DNA of 64,000 nt from Bin87 sp034423575 (GTDB lineage Bacteria; Chloroflexota; Dehalococcoidia; Lucifugimonadales; UBA3495). Positions within the stretch are counted from its first letter, which is position 1, and every line of letters starts with the position of its first letter. The notes under the pieces were generated by a model. That model was not told the DNA's origin. It saw only the letters and a program-made list of their open reading frames with translations, and ran no database searches. The translations under genes and the position numbers were made by a program. The stretch is taken from assembly GCA_034423575.1 (NCBI GenBank), contig DAOUIF010000030.1, positions 46,052 to 110,051 on the forward strand, read 5' to 3'. Below, piece after piece: positions 17,086-25,790 of this stretch.

Positions 17086-18240
17086 CTAGCTGTCGTTGAA
17101 CGCGGGCATCACGTCCTCCGCGAACCGGGATAGCTGGTCCTTGAAGACCTCCCGCGGCATCCCCATGACGGAACCGAGGTTAATACGCTCCACGCCCGGA
17201 TAGCGCGCTTCGTCTTCCTTCAGCGCGTTGATGACGTCATCCGCGGATCCGCAGAGCCACGCTCCGCTTTCCACCGCCTCTTCCAGCGTGGGGAGTTGCA
17301 CGCCCCGACGGAGACCGGGATTGGCCACGGCTTCTATCTGGTCCTGCTCCAGGCGCATGAGGCCCAGCGGGGCCGCGAATTTCATCGCTTCCTCGAAGTA
17401 GGGCTTGGCCTCCCTGATAGCCTCCTCGCGGTTCGCGCCGAGGAAGAAGCGGTAACCCAGCGCGATGTCCTCGCCCAGTTGCAGCTCGCGGCCATATTTG
17501 GCGGCGGCCTGCTGGTACATGGTCAGCCGCTCGTGTCGGGCGGGCTCCGGTGTATTGGCCACCATCGCCTTGATGCCGATGCGGGCCATGAAATCAACAC
17601 CTTTGGGGTTGCCCGAAACCAGCGGCTGCCAGATGTCCACGGGCTGGCGCAGGGGCCGGGGCACGAGGCTCAGCTTCTCCAGGGTGTAGCCGCGGTAGGG
17701 CACTCGCGCCGGTATCTGGTAGTGCTTGCCCTCGTGGGAGAAAGCTTCCTCGTTGAAAGCCTTGACCATGACCTCGACCTGCTCTTCAAACAGCTCGCGG
17801 TTGGCGTCGCCATCGAACATGGGCGAACCGAAGGTCTCCACCTCGCGGGAGTGGTACCCGCGGCCCACGCCGAAGATGATGCGGCCGCCGGAGAGGATGT
17901 CCGCCATGGCGAAGTCCTCCGCCAGGCGCAGCGGGTGCCACATGGGCGTGATGTTGAAGCCGCAACCGTACTTGAGCCTCTGGGTGTTGCAGGCCAGGTA
18001 CAACCCCAGCATGATCAGGTTGGGGATGCACTCGTACCCTTCAGGCTGGAAGTGGTGCTCGGCCATCCAGAACTCGTCGTAGCCGTTGTCCTCCAGGTGC
18101 CTGGAGATGTCCAGGGCCCAGTCGAAGGCTTCGGCGAGTTGTTCGTTGGAATACCAGCGGTCGTTGGCGGGAGTCCCCTCGAGTCCCAGGTTATCGTCCA
18201 CCACGTGTCCGGCGTAGGATGCGCTAAAGCTGTTGAACAT
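17086..18240 (-). CDS. LLM-class flavin-dependent monooxygenase (copy 2)
   Basis: The 384-residue luciferase-like TIM-barrel protein has the core stretches 'DISRHLEDNGYDEFWMAEHHF' and 'MADILSGGRIIFGVGRGYHSREVETFG'. It also has 'LCGSADDVINAL' near the C-terminus. ATG 18240 is preceded by AGGGAA; the upstream extension is not homologous to the family. It diverges from the zinc alcohol dehydrogenase gene. The substrate is unknown. Confidence 0.9.
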   Translation of the reverse strand: MFNSFSASYAGHVVDDNLGLEGTPANDRWYSNEQLAEAFDWALDISRHLEDNGYDEFWMAEHHFQPEGYECIPNLIMLGLYLACNTQRLKYGCGFNITPMWHPLRLAEDFAMADILSGGRIIFGVGRGYHSREVETFGSPMFDGDANRELFEEQVEVMVKAFNEEAFSHEGKHYQIPARVPYRGYTLEKLSLVPRPLRQPVDIWQPLVSGNPKGVDFMARIGIKAMVANTPEPARHERLTMYQQAAAKYGRELQLGEDIALGYRFFLGANREEAIREAKPYFEEAMKFAAPLGLMRLEQDQIEAVANPGLRRGVQLPTLEEAVESGAWLCGSADDVINALKEDEARYPGVERINLGSVMGMPREVFKDQLSRFAEDVMPAFNDS

Positions 18241-18481
18241 GATTCGGTTCCCTCGTCGTTGATTGGTCGGCTCGTCGGGTCGCAAACAATTGTACTCCAT
18301 TCGAATGGGCATTGAAGCCAATTGCCGTATCAACGGAACGGTCTCCCCCGTGACTGGGAACCAGAAATCCGAGCCTGAAGCGCCGGCGAATGCCCGTGTT
18401 GACGCTCGCCGGCGGCCGATGCTAACCTCGCGCCACGCTCACCGGCAAGCCCGGTGGAGTTGACACCGGAGGGAAAGTGAG

Positions 18482-19573
18482 ATGAAAGCAGCAGTTTTGC
18501 GCGAAGTTAATCAGCCGGTAGTCGTCGAAGACGTGCAGGTCGACGCGCCGGCGCCCCGCGAAGTATTAGTGCGGACGGGCGCGTCCGGCGTGTGCCACAG
18601 CGACCTGCACTTCGTCGAAGGGCTCTATACCACGCCCATGCCCTGCATCCTGGGCCACGAGGCGGCCGGCGTTGTGGAGGCGGTGGGCGAGCAGGTCAGC
18701 TATGTCCGCCCGGGCGACTCGGTGATCTCGTGCCTCTCGGTCTTCTGCGGGACTTGCGAATTCTGCACCCGGGGCCAGCCCTACCTCTGCGACCGGACGG
18801 CGGTAACGCGAAGGCGCGACGACCCGCCCCGTCTGCGCAAGGACGGCGAGGCCATCACCCAGTTCGCCCAGCTGGGCTCCTACGCGGCCGAGATGCTGGT
18901 CCACGAGAACGCGTTGGTCAAGGTGGACGACGACATCCCCTTCCCGCAGTTGGCGCTCATCGGCTGCGGCGCTACCACCGGCCTGGGCGCCGTGCTGAAC
19001 ACCGCCCGCGTTGAGCCGGGCAGCACGGTGGCGGTGGTGGGCTGCGGCGGCATCGGCATCCACTGCGTGCAGGCGGCCGCGCTGGCCGGAGCCCTGCGGA
19101 TCATCGCCATCGACACCACCGAGGACAAGCTGGGCCTGGCCCGCGAGTTTGGCGCCACGGACGTCATCGACGCTACCGCGGGCAACGTCGCCGAGCGCAT
19201 CGTAGACCTGACCGACGGTGGGGTTGACTACTCCTTCGAGGCCATCGGCCTGAAACAGACCGCCGAAGACTGCTACAACATGCTCCGACCCGGTGGCGTG
19301 GCCACCATCATCGGCATGGTGCCCGAGGGCGTCAAGATCGAGCTGGACGCCGGCAACTTCCTGCGCCGGGGCCGCGCTATTCAGGGCTGCACCATGGGGT
19401 CCAACCGGTTCCGCACCGACATGCCGCGCTACATCGAGTTTTACAAGCAGGGTCGGCTGAAGCTGGACGAGCTGGTCACCCAGGAGATGGCATTGTCAGA
19501 GATCAACAAGGCCTTCGCCGACATGAAGGCTCAAAGCGTCCGCCGCAGCGTGATAACGGATTTTGAGAACTGA
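18482..19573 (+). CDS. Zinc-dependent alcohol dehydrogenase (class III-like)
   Basis: The 363-residue medium-chain dehydrogenase has catalytic zinc ligands Cys38 and His59/Glu60. The four structural-zinc cysteines (89, 92, 95, 103) are intact, and a Rossmann 'VVGCGGIGIHCVQAAALAGA' lies near 182-201. The C-terminal 'GSNRFRTDMPRYIEFYKQGRLKLDELV' matches the class III/NDMA-type branch, which acts on alcohols or S-adducts. A GGAGGGAAAGTGAG ribosome site precedes ATG 18482. Confidence 0.92.
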   Translation: MKAAVLREVNQPVVVEDVQVDAPAPREVLVRTGASGVCHSDLHFVEGLYTTPMPCILGHEAAGVVEAVGEQVSYVRPGDSVISCLSVFCGTCEFCTRGQPYLCDRTAVTRRRDDPPRLRKDGEAITQFAQLGSYAAEMLVHENALVKVDDDIPFPQLALIGCGATTGLGAVLNTARVEPGSTVAVVGCGGIGIHCVQAAALAGALRIIAIDTTEDKLGLAREFGATDVIDATAGNVAERIVDLTDGGVDYSFEAIGLKQTAEDCYNMLRPGGVATIIGMVPEGVKIELDAGNFLRRGRAIQGCTMGSNRFRTDMPRYIEFYKQGRLKLDELVTQEMALSEINKAFADMKAQSVRRSVITDFEN

Positions 19574-19677
19574 GTGACTGGCCATGCGCCAGCGTATGAT
19601 GGCGTCGGCGCAAAAACGCCGTGGGAAATTTACTCATCACAACTTGCGGAAGAGTTCCACTCGGAGGTGGCGCCATC

Positions 19678-19899
19678 ATGAACGACTAGGAAGTGAGTTG
19701 GCAGCATCTATCGGAGCCGCCATCTGGGCATCCTGACCTGGCATTGATTTGGGAAGCGGAGCAAGCCCTTCAGAGCATCAGTGCACTCGCCGAAAATCCG
19801 GACATTCGGCACCAAATCACGACGCGAGCTGAGACGATGGTTCAAGAGGAATGGCAATCCATTCTCGAACGCGTTGCCGCCATCTTGATCAATGATTAG
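19678..19899 (+). pseudogene. Small helical ORF with an amber codon at position 4
   Basis: ATG 19678 has a good GGAGG site 10 bases upstream, but the frame reads Met-Asn-Asp-TAG. The same frame then stays open to 19899 and encodes about 70 sensible residues rich in Glu, Ala and Leu ('ENPDIRHQITTRAETM'). Either translation restarts at GTG 19693, or this is a recent nonsense mutation. It lies just upstream of a DUF433/DUF5615 module. The rest of 19574-19677 holds nothing I can name. Confidence 0.5.
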
Positions 19900-19982
19900 G
19901 ATGATGTGTAGTACACAATTTGGCCCACGGATCCTCGCTGTTCGGCCCGAAAAGACGGTCTCTCCAGCGGAGTACGGGAGCG

Positions 19983-20282
19983 ATGGGTATGACGAACCAC
20001 GAAACAATACCTGCTATTGCCGATAATGACGTCTGGCAAAGCCGCATCGTCAAAACCCCGGGCATTCTGGCCGGCAAGCCCTGCATCCGGGGGACGCGCA
20101 TCTCCGTGGAACTGGTGGATGAACTACTCCGCGGCGGGCGCAGCCCGGAAGACATCCAGCGTTACCACTTCTCTCATATCTCGCTGGCGGACATTGAGGC
20201 TTGCCGGAAATATGCGGCCACCGGCGCCAAACTCTCTGACTTTACCTGGCGGGACCTGTACGGCGACGAGGACGATGACTGA
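19983..20282 (+). CDS. DUF433-family antitoxin
   Basis: The 99-residue product matches DUF433, a winged-helix-like antitoxin family: 'RIVKTPGILAGKPCIRGTRISVELV' followed by 'GRSPEDIQRYHFSHISLADIEACRKYA'. It is usually paired with a DUF5615 PIN-like toxin, as here. ATG 19983 has GGGAG six bases upstream; ATG 19989 is an alternative. Confidence 0.92.
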   Translation: MGMTNHETIPAIADNDVWQSRIVKTPGILAGKPCIRGTRISVELVDELLRGGRSPEDIQRYHFSHISLADIEACRKYAATGAKLSDFTWRDLYGDEDDD

Positions 20283-20295
20283 CCGCGCGACGACC

Positions 20296-20643
20296 ATGCG
20301 GATACTGGCTGATGAGAATATGCCGGACCGGACGGTTGAGCTGCTGCGAATAACCGGACACGACGCTCACTTTGTCAAAGAAACCATGCCGAGCGAGGCA
20401 GACCCGAACGTACTAGCCGTTGCCACCGGAGAGACCCGTCTGCTGGTTACGCAAGACAAGGATTTTGGCGATATCGTAGTCAACCAAAACCAGCCGGCGC
20501 CGCATGGCGTAGTTCTATTCCGGCTGCATAATGATATTCCAGATACCGACCGGTTCCGGCTGATGGCCGCCATTCTGGACGCGCGCAACAGTTGGGGTCC
20601 CGGAATATGGACTGTCAGCATCCGTCATCCGACAACTTCCTGA
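20296..20643 (+). CDS. DUF5615 PIN-like toxin
   Basis: The 115-residue PIN-related protein begins MRILADENMP and has 'GHDAHFVKE', 'LLVTQDKDFGDIV' and 'HGVVLFRLHN', all typical of DUF5615. The conserved acidic residues (Asp6-Glu7, Asp in QDKDFGD) suggest a metal-dependent nuclease toxin. An in-frame ATG at 20275 overlaps the antitoxin stop codon and would add 7 residues; the family-typical start was preferred. Confidence 0.9.
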   Translation: MRILADENMPDRTVELLRITGHDAHFVKETMPSEADPNVLAVATGETRLLVTQDKDFGDIVVNQNQPAPHGVVLFRLHNDIPDTDRFRLMAAILDARNSWGPGIWTVSIRHPTTS

Positions 20644-20665
20644 AACTAACGCGCTGGAAACTGCC

Positions 20666-22531
20666 ATGTATGTCATCGGAACCGCCGGCCACGTCGACCA
20701 CGGCAAATCCACCCTGGTCAAGGCCCTGACCGACATAGATCCCGACCGCCTGCCCGAGGAGAAGGAGCGGGAGATGACCGTTGACCTCGGCTTTGCCTGG
20801 ATGACCCTGCCCAGCGGACGCGAGGTCAGCATTGTCGACGTGCCGGGACACGAGCGGTTCATCAAGAACATGCTGGCCGGCGTCGGTGCCATCGACCTCG
20901 CCATGCTCATCGTCGCCGCCGACGAGAGCGTGATGCCCCAGACCCGGGAGCATCTGGCAATCCTTGACATCTTGCGTATCCGGCGCGGCTTGGTGGTCAT
21001 CACCAAGGTGGACCTCGTTGACGACGAGTTAGTCGAGCTGGTCAAGGCCGAGGTGGAGGACACTCTCGCGGGCACCGCCTTCGAGGGCTGCCCCATGGCG
21101 CCGGTCTCCGCATACACCGGCGAGGGCATCGACGACCTGAAGGCGATGATCGACGACATACTGAACGACACCGAAACCCGCCGCGATCTGGGCCGGCCCC
21201 GCCTGCCCATTGATCGCTGCTTTACGGTGAGCGGGTTCGGGACCGTGATCACCGGCACGTTGATTGACGGGTCTGTGGCGGTGGGCCAGCAGATTGAGTT
21301 GGCTCCGTCGGGTCGTCAGGCGCGCATCCGCGGCTTGCAGAGCCACAAATCGCGCCTCGACGCGGCCGCGCCCGGCATTCGGTTGGCGCTGAACTTGTCG
21401 GGCATCTCACGCGACGACGTCATGCGCGGCGAGGTGCTCACCAACCCCGGCTGGCTGAGGCCCACCCGCCGGTTCGACGCCAACCTGCGCATGGTGAAGG
21501 GCGCGCCCCACGCGCTGAAGCACAACGAAGGCGTCACCTTCCACCTCTTTACCACCGAGACCACCGGACGGGTGCGCCTCCTGGATGCCGACCGGCTCCA
21601 ACCGGGCAGCGACGGCTGGGTGCAGGTGCTGTTGGACGAGCCGGTGCCAATGGTCAAGGGCGACTTTTTCGTCCTCCGGTCATCCGAGGACACCTTGGGC
21701 GGCGGACAGGTGGCAGATCCCAACCCCCGTCGCCGCCACCGCCGTTTCGCCCCCGATGTGCTGGAACGGCTAACCATGCTGGACGCCGGCGCCAGCGAGG
21801 ACGTTATCCTGACCATCGCCGACCAGATGGGCCCGTGCGACCTCAGAACGCTGTCGCAACGCTCCAACCTTTCCGAAGAGGAAATCCTTGAGCGGATTGG
21901 CGCCTTGATCGAATCGGAGGAGATAGTTGCTCTGGGCGAAATGGGCGCGCAGGGTGATGCGGTGGTCTACTCGCGGCGGGGATGGGACATTTTGCGGAAC
22001 CAGGCCCAGGTGGCATTGCAGGCTTATCACAACCAGTATCCGCTCCGTAGGGGTGCGCCGCCCCAGGAATTGCGCAGCCGTCTGCGTGTCTCGCAGCCCG
22101 TATACCTCCGTGCCGCGGCACGGTTGTCCGATGAGGGCGTCATCGTCGATGACAACGGACTGGTGCGGACGCCGGACCATCGCGTGGAGCTCAGCGATGC
22201 CCAGCAATCCGAAATCATTGAGTACCTGGCCACATTGGCCTCCGAGCCCTGGTCGCCGCCAACGGATCGGCCGCTGGATCCGGAACTGCTGGCCCACCTC
22301 CAGGAACGGGGCGACGTGGTGAAAGTCAACGAGACGGTAGTGTTCACATCAACGGCCTACGAGGACATGGCCGGCCGCATCGTCGACCACTTGAAGTCAA
22401 ACGGTAGCGTGACCGTGGCTGACGCCCGCACCATCTTCGGGACCAGCCGCAAATACGTCCTGCCCCTGCTGGAATACCTGGACCAGCAGCGCATCACCCG
22501 GCGCGTCGGCGACGAGCGCGTGCTGCGGTAA
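20666..22531 (+). CDS. selB: Selenocysteine-specific translation elongation factor
   Basis: The product is a translational GTPase that delivers Sec-tRNA to UGA codons. The 621 residues have G1 GHVDHGKS (8-15), the switch 'EREMTVDLGFAW', G3 DVPGH (58-62) and G4 TKVD (113-116). EF-Tu-like domains 2 and 3 follow, and then a long C-terminal region with the winged-helix repeats that bind SECIS hairpins in SelB. It is co-oriented with the NurA gene 30 bases downstream. selA, selD and tRNA-Sec are not in the window. Confidence 0.92.
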   Translation: MYVIGTAGHVDHGKSTLVKALTDIDPDRLPEEKEREMTVDLGFAWMTLPSGREVSIVDVPGHERFIKNMLAGVGAIDLAMLIVAADESVMPQTREHLAILDILRIRRGLVVITKVDLVDDELVELVKAEVEDTLAGTAFEGCPMAPVSAYTGEGIDDLKAMIDDILNDTETRRDLGRPRLPIDRCFTVSGFGTVITGTLIDGSVAVGQQIELAPSGRQARIRGLQSHKSRLDAAAPGIRLALNLSGISRDDVMRGEVLTNPGWLRPTRRFDANLRMVKGAPHALKHNEGVTFHLFTTETTGRVRLLDADRLQPGSDGWVQVLLDEPVPMVKGDFFVLRSSEDTLGGGQVADPNPRRRHRRFAPDVLERLTMLDAGASEDVILTIADQMGPCDLRTLSQRSNLSEEEILERIGALIESEEIVALGEMGAQGDAVVYSRRGWDILRNQAQVALQAYHNQYPLRRGAPPQELRSRLRVSQPVYLRAAARLSDEGVIVDDNGLVRTPDHRVELSDAQQSEIIEYLATLASEPWSPPTDRPLDPELLAHLQERGDVVKVNETVVFTSTAYEDMAGRIVDHLKSNGSVTVADARTIFGTSRKYVLPLLEYLDQQRITRRVGDERVLR

Positions 22532-22561
22532 CCGCGGTCACCCTGTTTGCGACCGACCCCC

Positions 22562-23788
22562 ATGTCGTTGGATTTCGGCCAAACGGCGCGCCAGATGATG
22601 TCGGCCATGGATGGCCTGTCTGCCACGGCCCGATCGCGGCGACAACGGTTTGCGGATACCCTGGACCGGGCGCTGGCGGTGACTCCCGACGAGGCCGTCC
22701 GGCGCACCGCGTCTGCCGGCAGTCGTCCTTTCATAGTGGCGCGCACCGGACCCGAGGGTATGCTTTCCAGCATCCCGCCACCTTCGCCGCCTGGGGACTG
22801 GATGGCGGTTTCGGTTGACGGCTCGCACATCGACGTGGATCGCCATCTGCCATTGCGGTGCTACCTGATCAATCTGGGCGGATGTTCCCTGACCTACGGT
22901 GCGAACCCTGATTGCCAGTTTTTCAGCGAACCCACGCTGGCCACCGGCGACGCCGATCTGTACCTCCGTCCCAGCGATGATTCCAGGGAGGAAACGCCCG
23001 TCTCCGGCCAGCTCCTCGGCGCGCTGCGTACCGTGCGCGAGGTGGAACGGCTGGCCGACGCCGTCGAGGCCTCCGCGCCCGGCGCGCCCGCCGTCGCGTT
23101 GTTGGACGGCACCCTGGCTTTCTGGGACATACAGCGCGGGAACTATCCCAGGTACGTGGTTGAAACCCTGGTGAATGAGCGCCTGCGCGGCGCGTTGGCT
23201 CGCTTGCGCCAGGCTTCCCTTCGCCGGCGCCCCGTAGCCCTTGCCGCTTACACCTCGCGTCCTCAAACCACCGAGGTGGCCGGAGCCGTGCGTGCCTGCC
23301 TGTGCGTCAGCAACCCGGTAGAGTGCACGCGCCGATGCAGCGCGCGCCGATCGGACCTTGCCCAGTGCGACAGCGCAGCCGGCTTTGACGACCGGGAACT
23401 GTTCGACGCGCTGCTGGAACCAGGCCACCGTTCGCCCCTCTACCAGACCGGTCGCCGCGCCTCGCATTTCGCCCTGGATCTGGCGGTGGGCGCCGAGTGG
23501 AGCCGGTTCTACTACATCAACAGCGGTACTGAGGTCGCCCGCGTCGAGGTGCCCGACTGGGTCGCCGAGGACCCTGAGTTGCTCGCGTTGGGCCATTCCA
23601 TGCTGGCGAAACAGTGCGAACTCGGCCTGGGGTATCCCGTGGTAATCTCGGAGGCCCACGAGCAGGCCGTGGTCAGCGGACGAGATCGAGAGGAGTTTCG
23701 CAGGCTGACGCTGATGCTGATGGAACAGAGCGGATTGCCGACCCCCGAATCGGCCAAGACCGTCTCGAAACGACTGCCCTGGGTGTGA
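22562..23788 (+). CDS. NurA-domain nuclease
   Basis: The 408-residue product has the NurA domain, a 5'-3' nuclease that in archaea works with the HerA ATPase in DNA end resection. The family strand 'DWMAVSVDGSHIDVDRHLPLRCYLINLG' carries the metal-binding Asp. 'ALLDGTLAFWDI', 'RLRQASLRRRPVALAAYTSRP' and the C-terminal 'GYPVVISEAHEQAVVSGRDRE' also fit. ATG 22562 is the first plausible start; there is no clear ribosome site. HerA is not adjacent. Confidence 0.85.
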   Translation: MSLDFGQTARQMMSAMDGLSATARSRRQRFADTLDRALAVTPDEAVRRTASAGSRPFIVARTGPEGMLSSIPPPSPPGDWMAVSVDGSHIDVDRHLPLRCYLINLGGCSLTYGANPDCQFFSEPTLATGDADLYLRPSDDSREETPVSGQLLGALRTVREVERLADAVEASAPGAPAVALLDGTLAFWDIQRGNYPRYVVETLVNERLRGALARLRQASLRRRPVALAAYTSRPQTTEVAGAVRACLCVSNPVECTRRCSARRSDLAQCDSAAGFDDRELFDALLEPGHRSPLYQTGRRASHFALDLAVGAEWSRFYYINSGTEVARVEVPDWVAEDPELLALGHSMLAKQCELGLGYPVVISEAHEQAVVSGRDREEFRRLTLMLMEQSGLPTPESAKTVSKRLPWV

Positions 23789-23802
23789 GGTCGACTCTTC
23801 TA

Positions 23803-23896
23803 TATCGACATACAGGATGAGCAGGACAATGATTCAAAATGGCGGTACGCGCCACTCAGGACAAAAATCATCCTGTATATCCTGTGCATCGATGTG
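23803..23896. repeat. Imperfect inverted-repeat element (ACAGGAT type)
   Basis: The left arm (about 23803-23834, ATCGACATACAGGATGAGCAGGA) is an imperfect inverted copy of the right arm (about 23866-23896). A short central hairpin TGGCG-GTACG-CGCCA lies between them. The tandem ACAGGAT/ATACAGGAT core is seen in dispersed intergenic repeats of many bacteria. The element fills the gap between the NurA and CinA genes. Confidence 0.65.
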
Positions 23897-23918
23897 AGCA
23901 AAACATGGAGGTTTCATT

Positions 23919-24404
23919 GTGGGTGAGTTGAATGACCTGGCCGCGTCCGTCGCGGCTGTGCTGAAAGAGCGCGGAGACACTTTGTCGGTTTCGGAGTCCT
24001 CGTGCGGCGGCCTCATCTCCGCCGCCCTGGTATCGATCCCCGGGGCCTCTGCTTATTACGTGGGCGGCTCCGTCGTCTACACGCGGGTGGCGCAGGCCGG
24101 ACTGCTGCAGGTGCCCGAGTCCGCCATGGAGGGCCACCGGGCCAGCACCGAATACTACGCCCTGTTGAACGCCCGAACGTCCCGGGAACGGCTGGGCACC
24201 ACTTGGGCCCTGGCGGAAACCGGCGCCAGCGGACCCACCGGGAATCGCTATGGCGACAACTACGGCCACGCCTGTTTCGGCGTCGCCGGCCCGGTGGAAC
24301 GCTCCCAGACGCTGGAAACGGGAAGTCCCGACCGCGAGGCGAACATGTGGGTCTTCGCCAGGACCGCCCTCGCGCTTCTGGAAAAAGCCCTGAAAGCCGC
24401 CTGA
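23919..24404 (+). CDS. CinA C-terminal-domain (PncC-like) protein
   Basis: The 161-residue product is a stand-alone CinA C-terminal domain, related to NMN deamidase. It keeps 'SVSESSCGGLISAALVSIPGAS' with the active-site Ser. However, the position normally held by the catalytic Lys ('NEAK') reads RVAQ, and the 'GIAGP.GGT' loop reads GASGPTGNRYGD. It may therefore have altered or lost activity. GTG 23919 has GGAGG upstream. Confidence 0.82.
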   Translation: MGELNDLAASVAAVLKERGDTLSVSESSCGGLISAALVSIPGASAYYVGGSVVYTRVAQAGLLQVPESAMEGHRASTEYYALLNARTSRERLGTTWALAETGASGPTGNRYGDNYGHACFGVAGPVERSQTLETGSPDREANMWVFARTALALLEKALKAA

Positions 24405-24431
24405 CGCGGTAATTCCGATCGCCGTATCGGC

Positions 24432-25742
24432 TCACGGCGCCGTTGCAGCCAGGTGTTCCGCTAGCTCGTCAGGCGTAGTGAACTCCGCGGCAGTGCGCAG
24501 GAAAACGGCCAGGCTGGGGCTGCGGCGGCGCAGCTCTTGGATCTGCTGACCGACGATGCTCACGCCGGCCGCGCCGGTATCGGCGTAGGTGCCGTGGAAA
24601 GCGAAGTACGCCTGGTTCAGCCGGCGCAGCCGATATCCGTGGACTACAAACTTCTTGCGCCGTTCTTCCATATACGCCTCGGCCTGATCCACCTGCCCAG
24701 CTGCCAGCATCTCGTCGACGCGGATCCTCGTTGCGCGCATCTCCTCTTGAAAATTAAAGGGGGGTAGAGCGTCGCTGGAATCTCCGACCGTTACCGGTGG
24801 ATCGTGGGCGTGCGCGCCCGGTGAACTGGGGGCGTATCGGTCCAGCCGGTTTCGGGCCATTTCTCCAATCTCCCTCCCGGCGATATTGGCCACGGTCTCG
24901 TTCATCGTTGTCAAGTCCCCGCCCTGGAAATACCGGCGGCCCAGGGGCCGGAACCACAGCCAGTGGTGCACCCACTCGTGGGCGACGACTTCCAGCGCGA
25001 AGTCAAGGCCCGCGTAAGGAATCGCGATGGACGGGTACAGTGCTATGCCTCCGGTGTTCAGCACCACCGCGGATAGATCCGTTTGGTCTTCCACCTGCAC
25101 TTCGATACGGCCCCGCTGCTCGCTGGTCAGGCCAGTGTGCAGCGTTATGGTGTCCTGGCGCTCGATCCGGTCCCGCGGCGACGTGACCAGGACGGTGGGA
25201 GAACCCGTCAATACCGTATCGACCGGGGGAAACGGGCCGGTCCAGGCCTGAAACCCCAAGGATTTCAAGGTGTCCGCCAGCGTCGACTCCAGGCTCTCTT
25301 CGACACCGGGGCGAAGGTGATCGCTGCGGTCTCGCAGGCTGGCTTGCTGCCTCCTCAGGGCGGCCATGCGCGCCGTCGTTTGCGGAGTGGTCGGCGATGC
25401 TATCCCCAGTGCGATCAGCTGCCGGTCGATGGATCGCAGCGACCGGTGGGTTGCGAAAAACTCGTGGACGTCCGCAACTCTCTGCTCGTGCGTGCGGGCT
25501 TGCGCCAGGGCCGTGGGGATGCGAACCAATCGCCGGAACCACTTGTCGGGCAGGTTGGCCAGCTCCCATCCCGCCGCGCTGAACCGGTACGGGGCGGTGG
25601 ACGTGGCCATGACGTCGCGTTCATACCCTGCAACGGGGACGAGGGCGACGCAGATACAGCACAGGGCGAGCAGTCGCCAAAACAGGCCTTTCCTGAACTT
25701 GACGCCGCGTGGGCTGGAGGGTGCAGATCGGTGTCGGGTCAT
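24432..25742 (-). CDS. Membrane-anchored zinc metallopeptidase, HExxHH type
   Basis: The 436-residue product has an N-terminal membrane helix (about 20-40), a helical domain with Arg-rich coiled segments (85-160) and a candidate zinc site HEWVHH (255-260). A downstream 'NETVANIAGREIGE' (281 onward) follows, whose Glu could be the third ligand in a gluzincin arrangement. The C-terminal half is helical. The family is not recognised. It is divergently placed next to the PduO-type gene. Confidence 0.7.
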   Translation of the reverse strand: MTRHRSAPSSPRGVKFRKGLFWRLLALCCICVALVPVAGYERDVMATSTAPYRFSAAGWELANLPDKWFRRLVRIPTALAQARTHEQRVADVHEFFATHRSLRSIDRQLIALGIASPTTPQTTARMAALRRQQASLRDRSDHLRPGVEESLESTLADTLKSLGFQAWTGPFPPVDTVLTGSPTVLVTSPRDRIERQDTITLHTGLTSEQRGRIEVQVEDQTDLSAVVLNTGGIALYPSIAIPYAGLDFALEVVAHEWVHHWLWFRPLGRRYFQGGDLTTMNETVANIAGREIGEMARNRLDRYAPSSPGAHAHDPPVTVGDSSDALPPFNFQEEMRATRIRVDEMLAAGQVDQAEAYMEERRKKFVVHGYRLRRLNQAYFAFHGTYADTGAAGVSIVGQQIQELRRRSPSLAVFLRTAAEFTTPDELAEHLAATAP

Positions 25743-25790
25743 TTAGTGCTAGAATATCGTACTGTCCCATCTTCGTCCTGGAGCAAGCGC

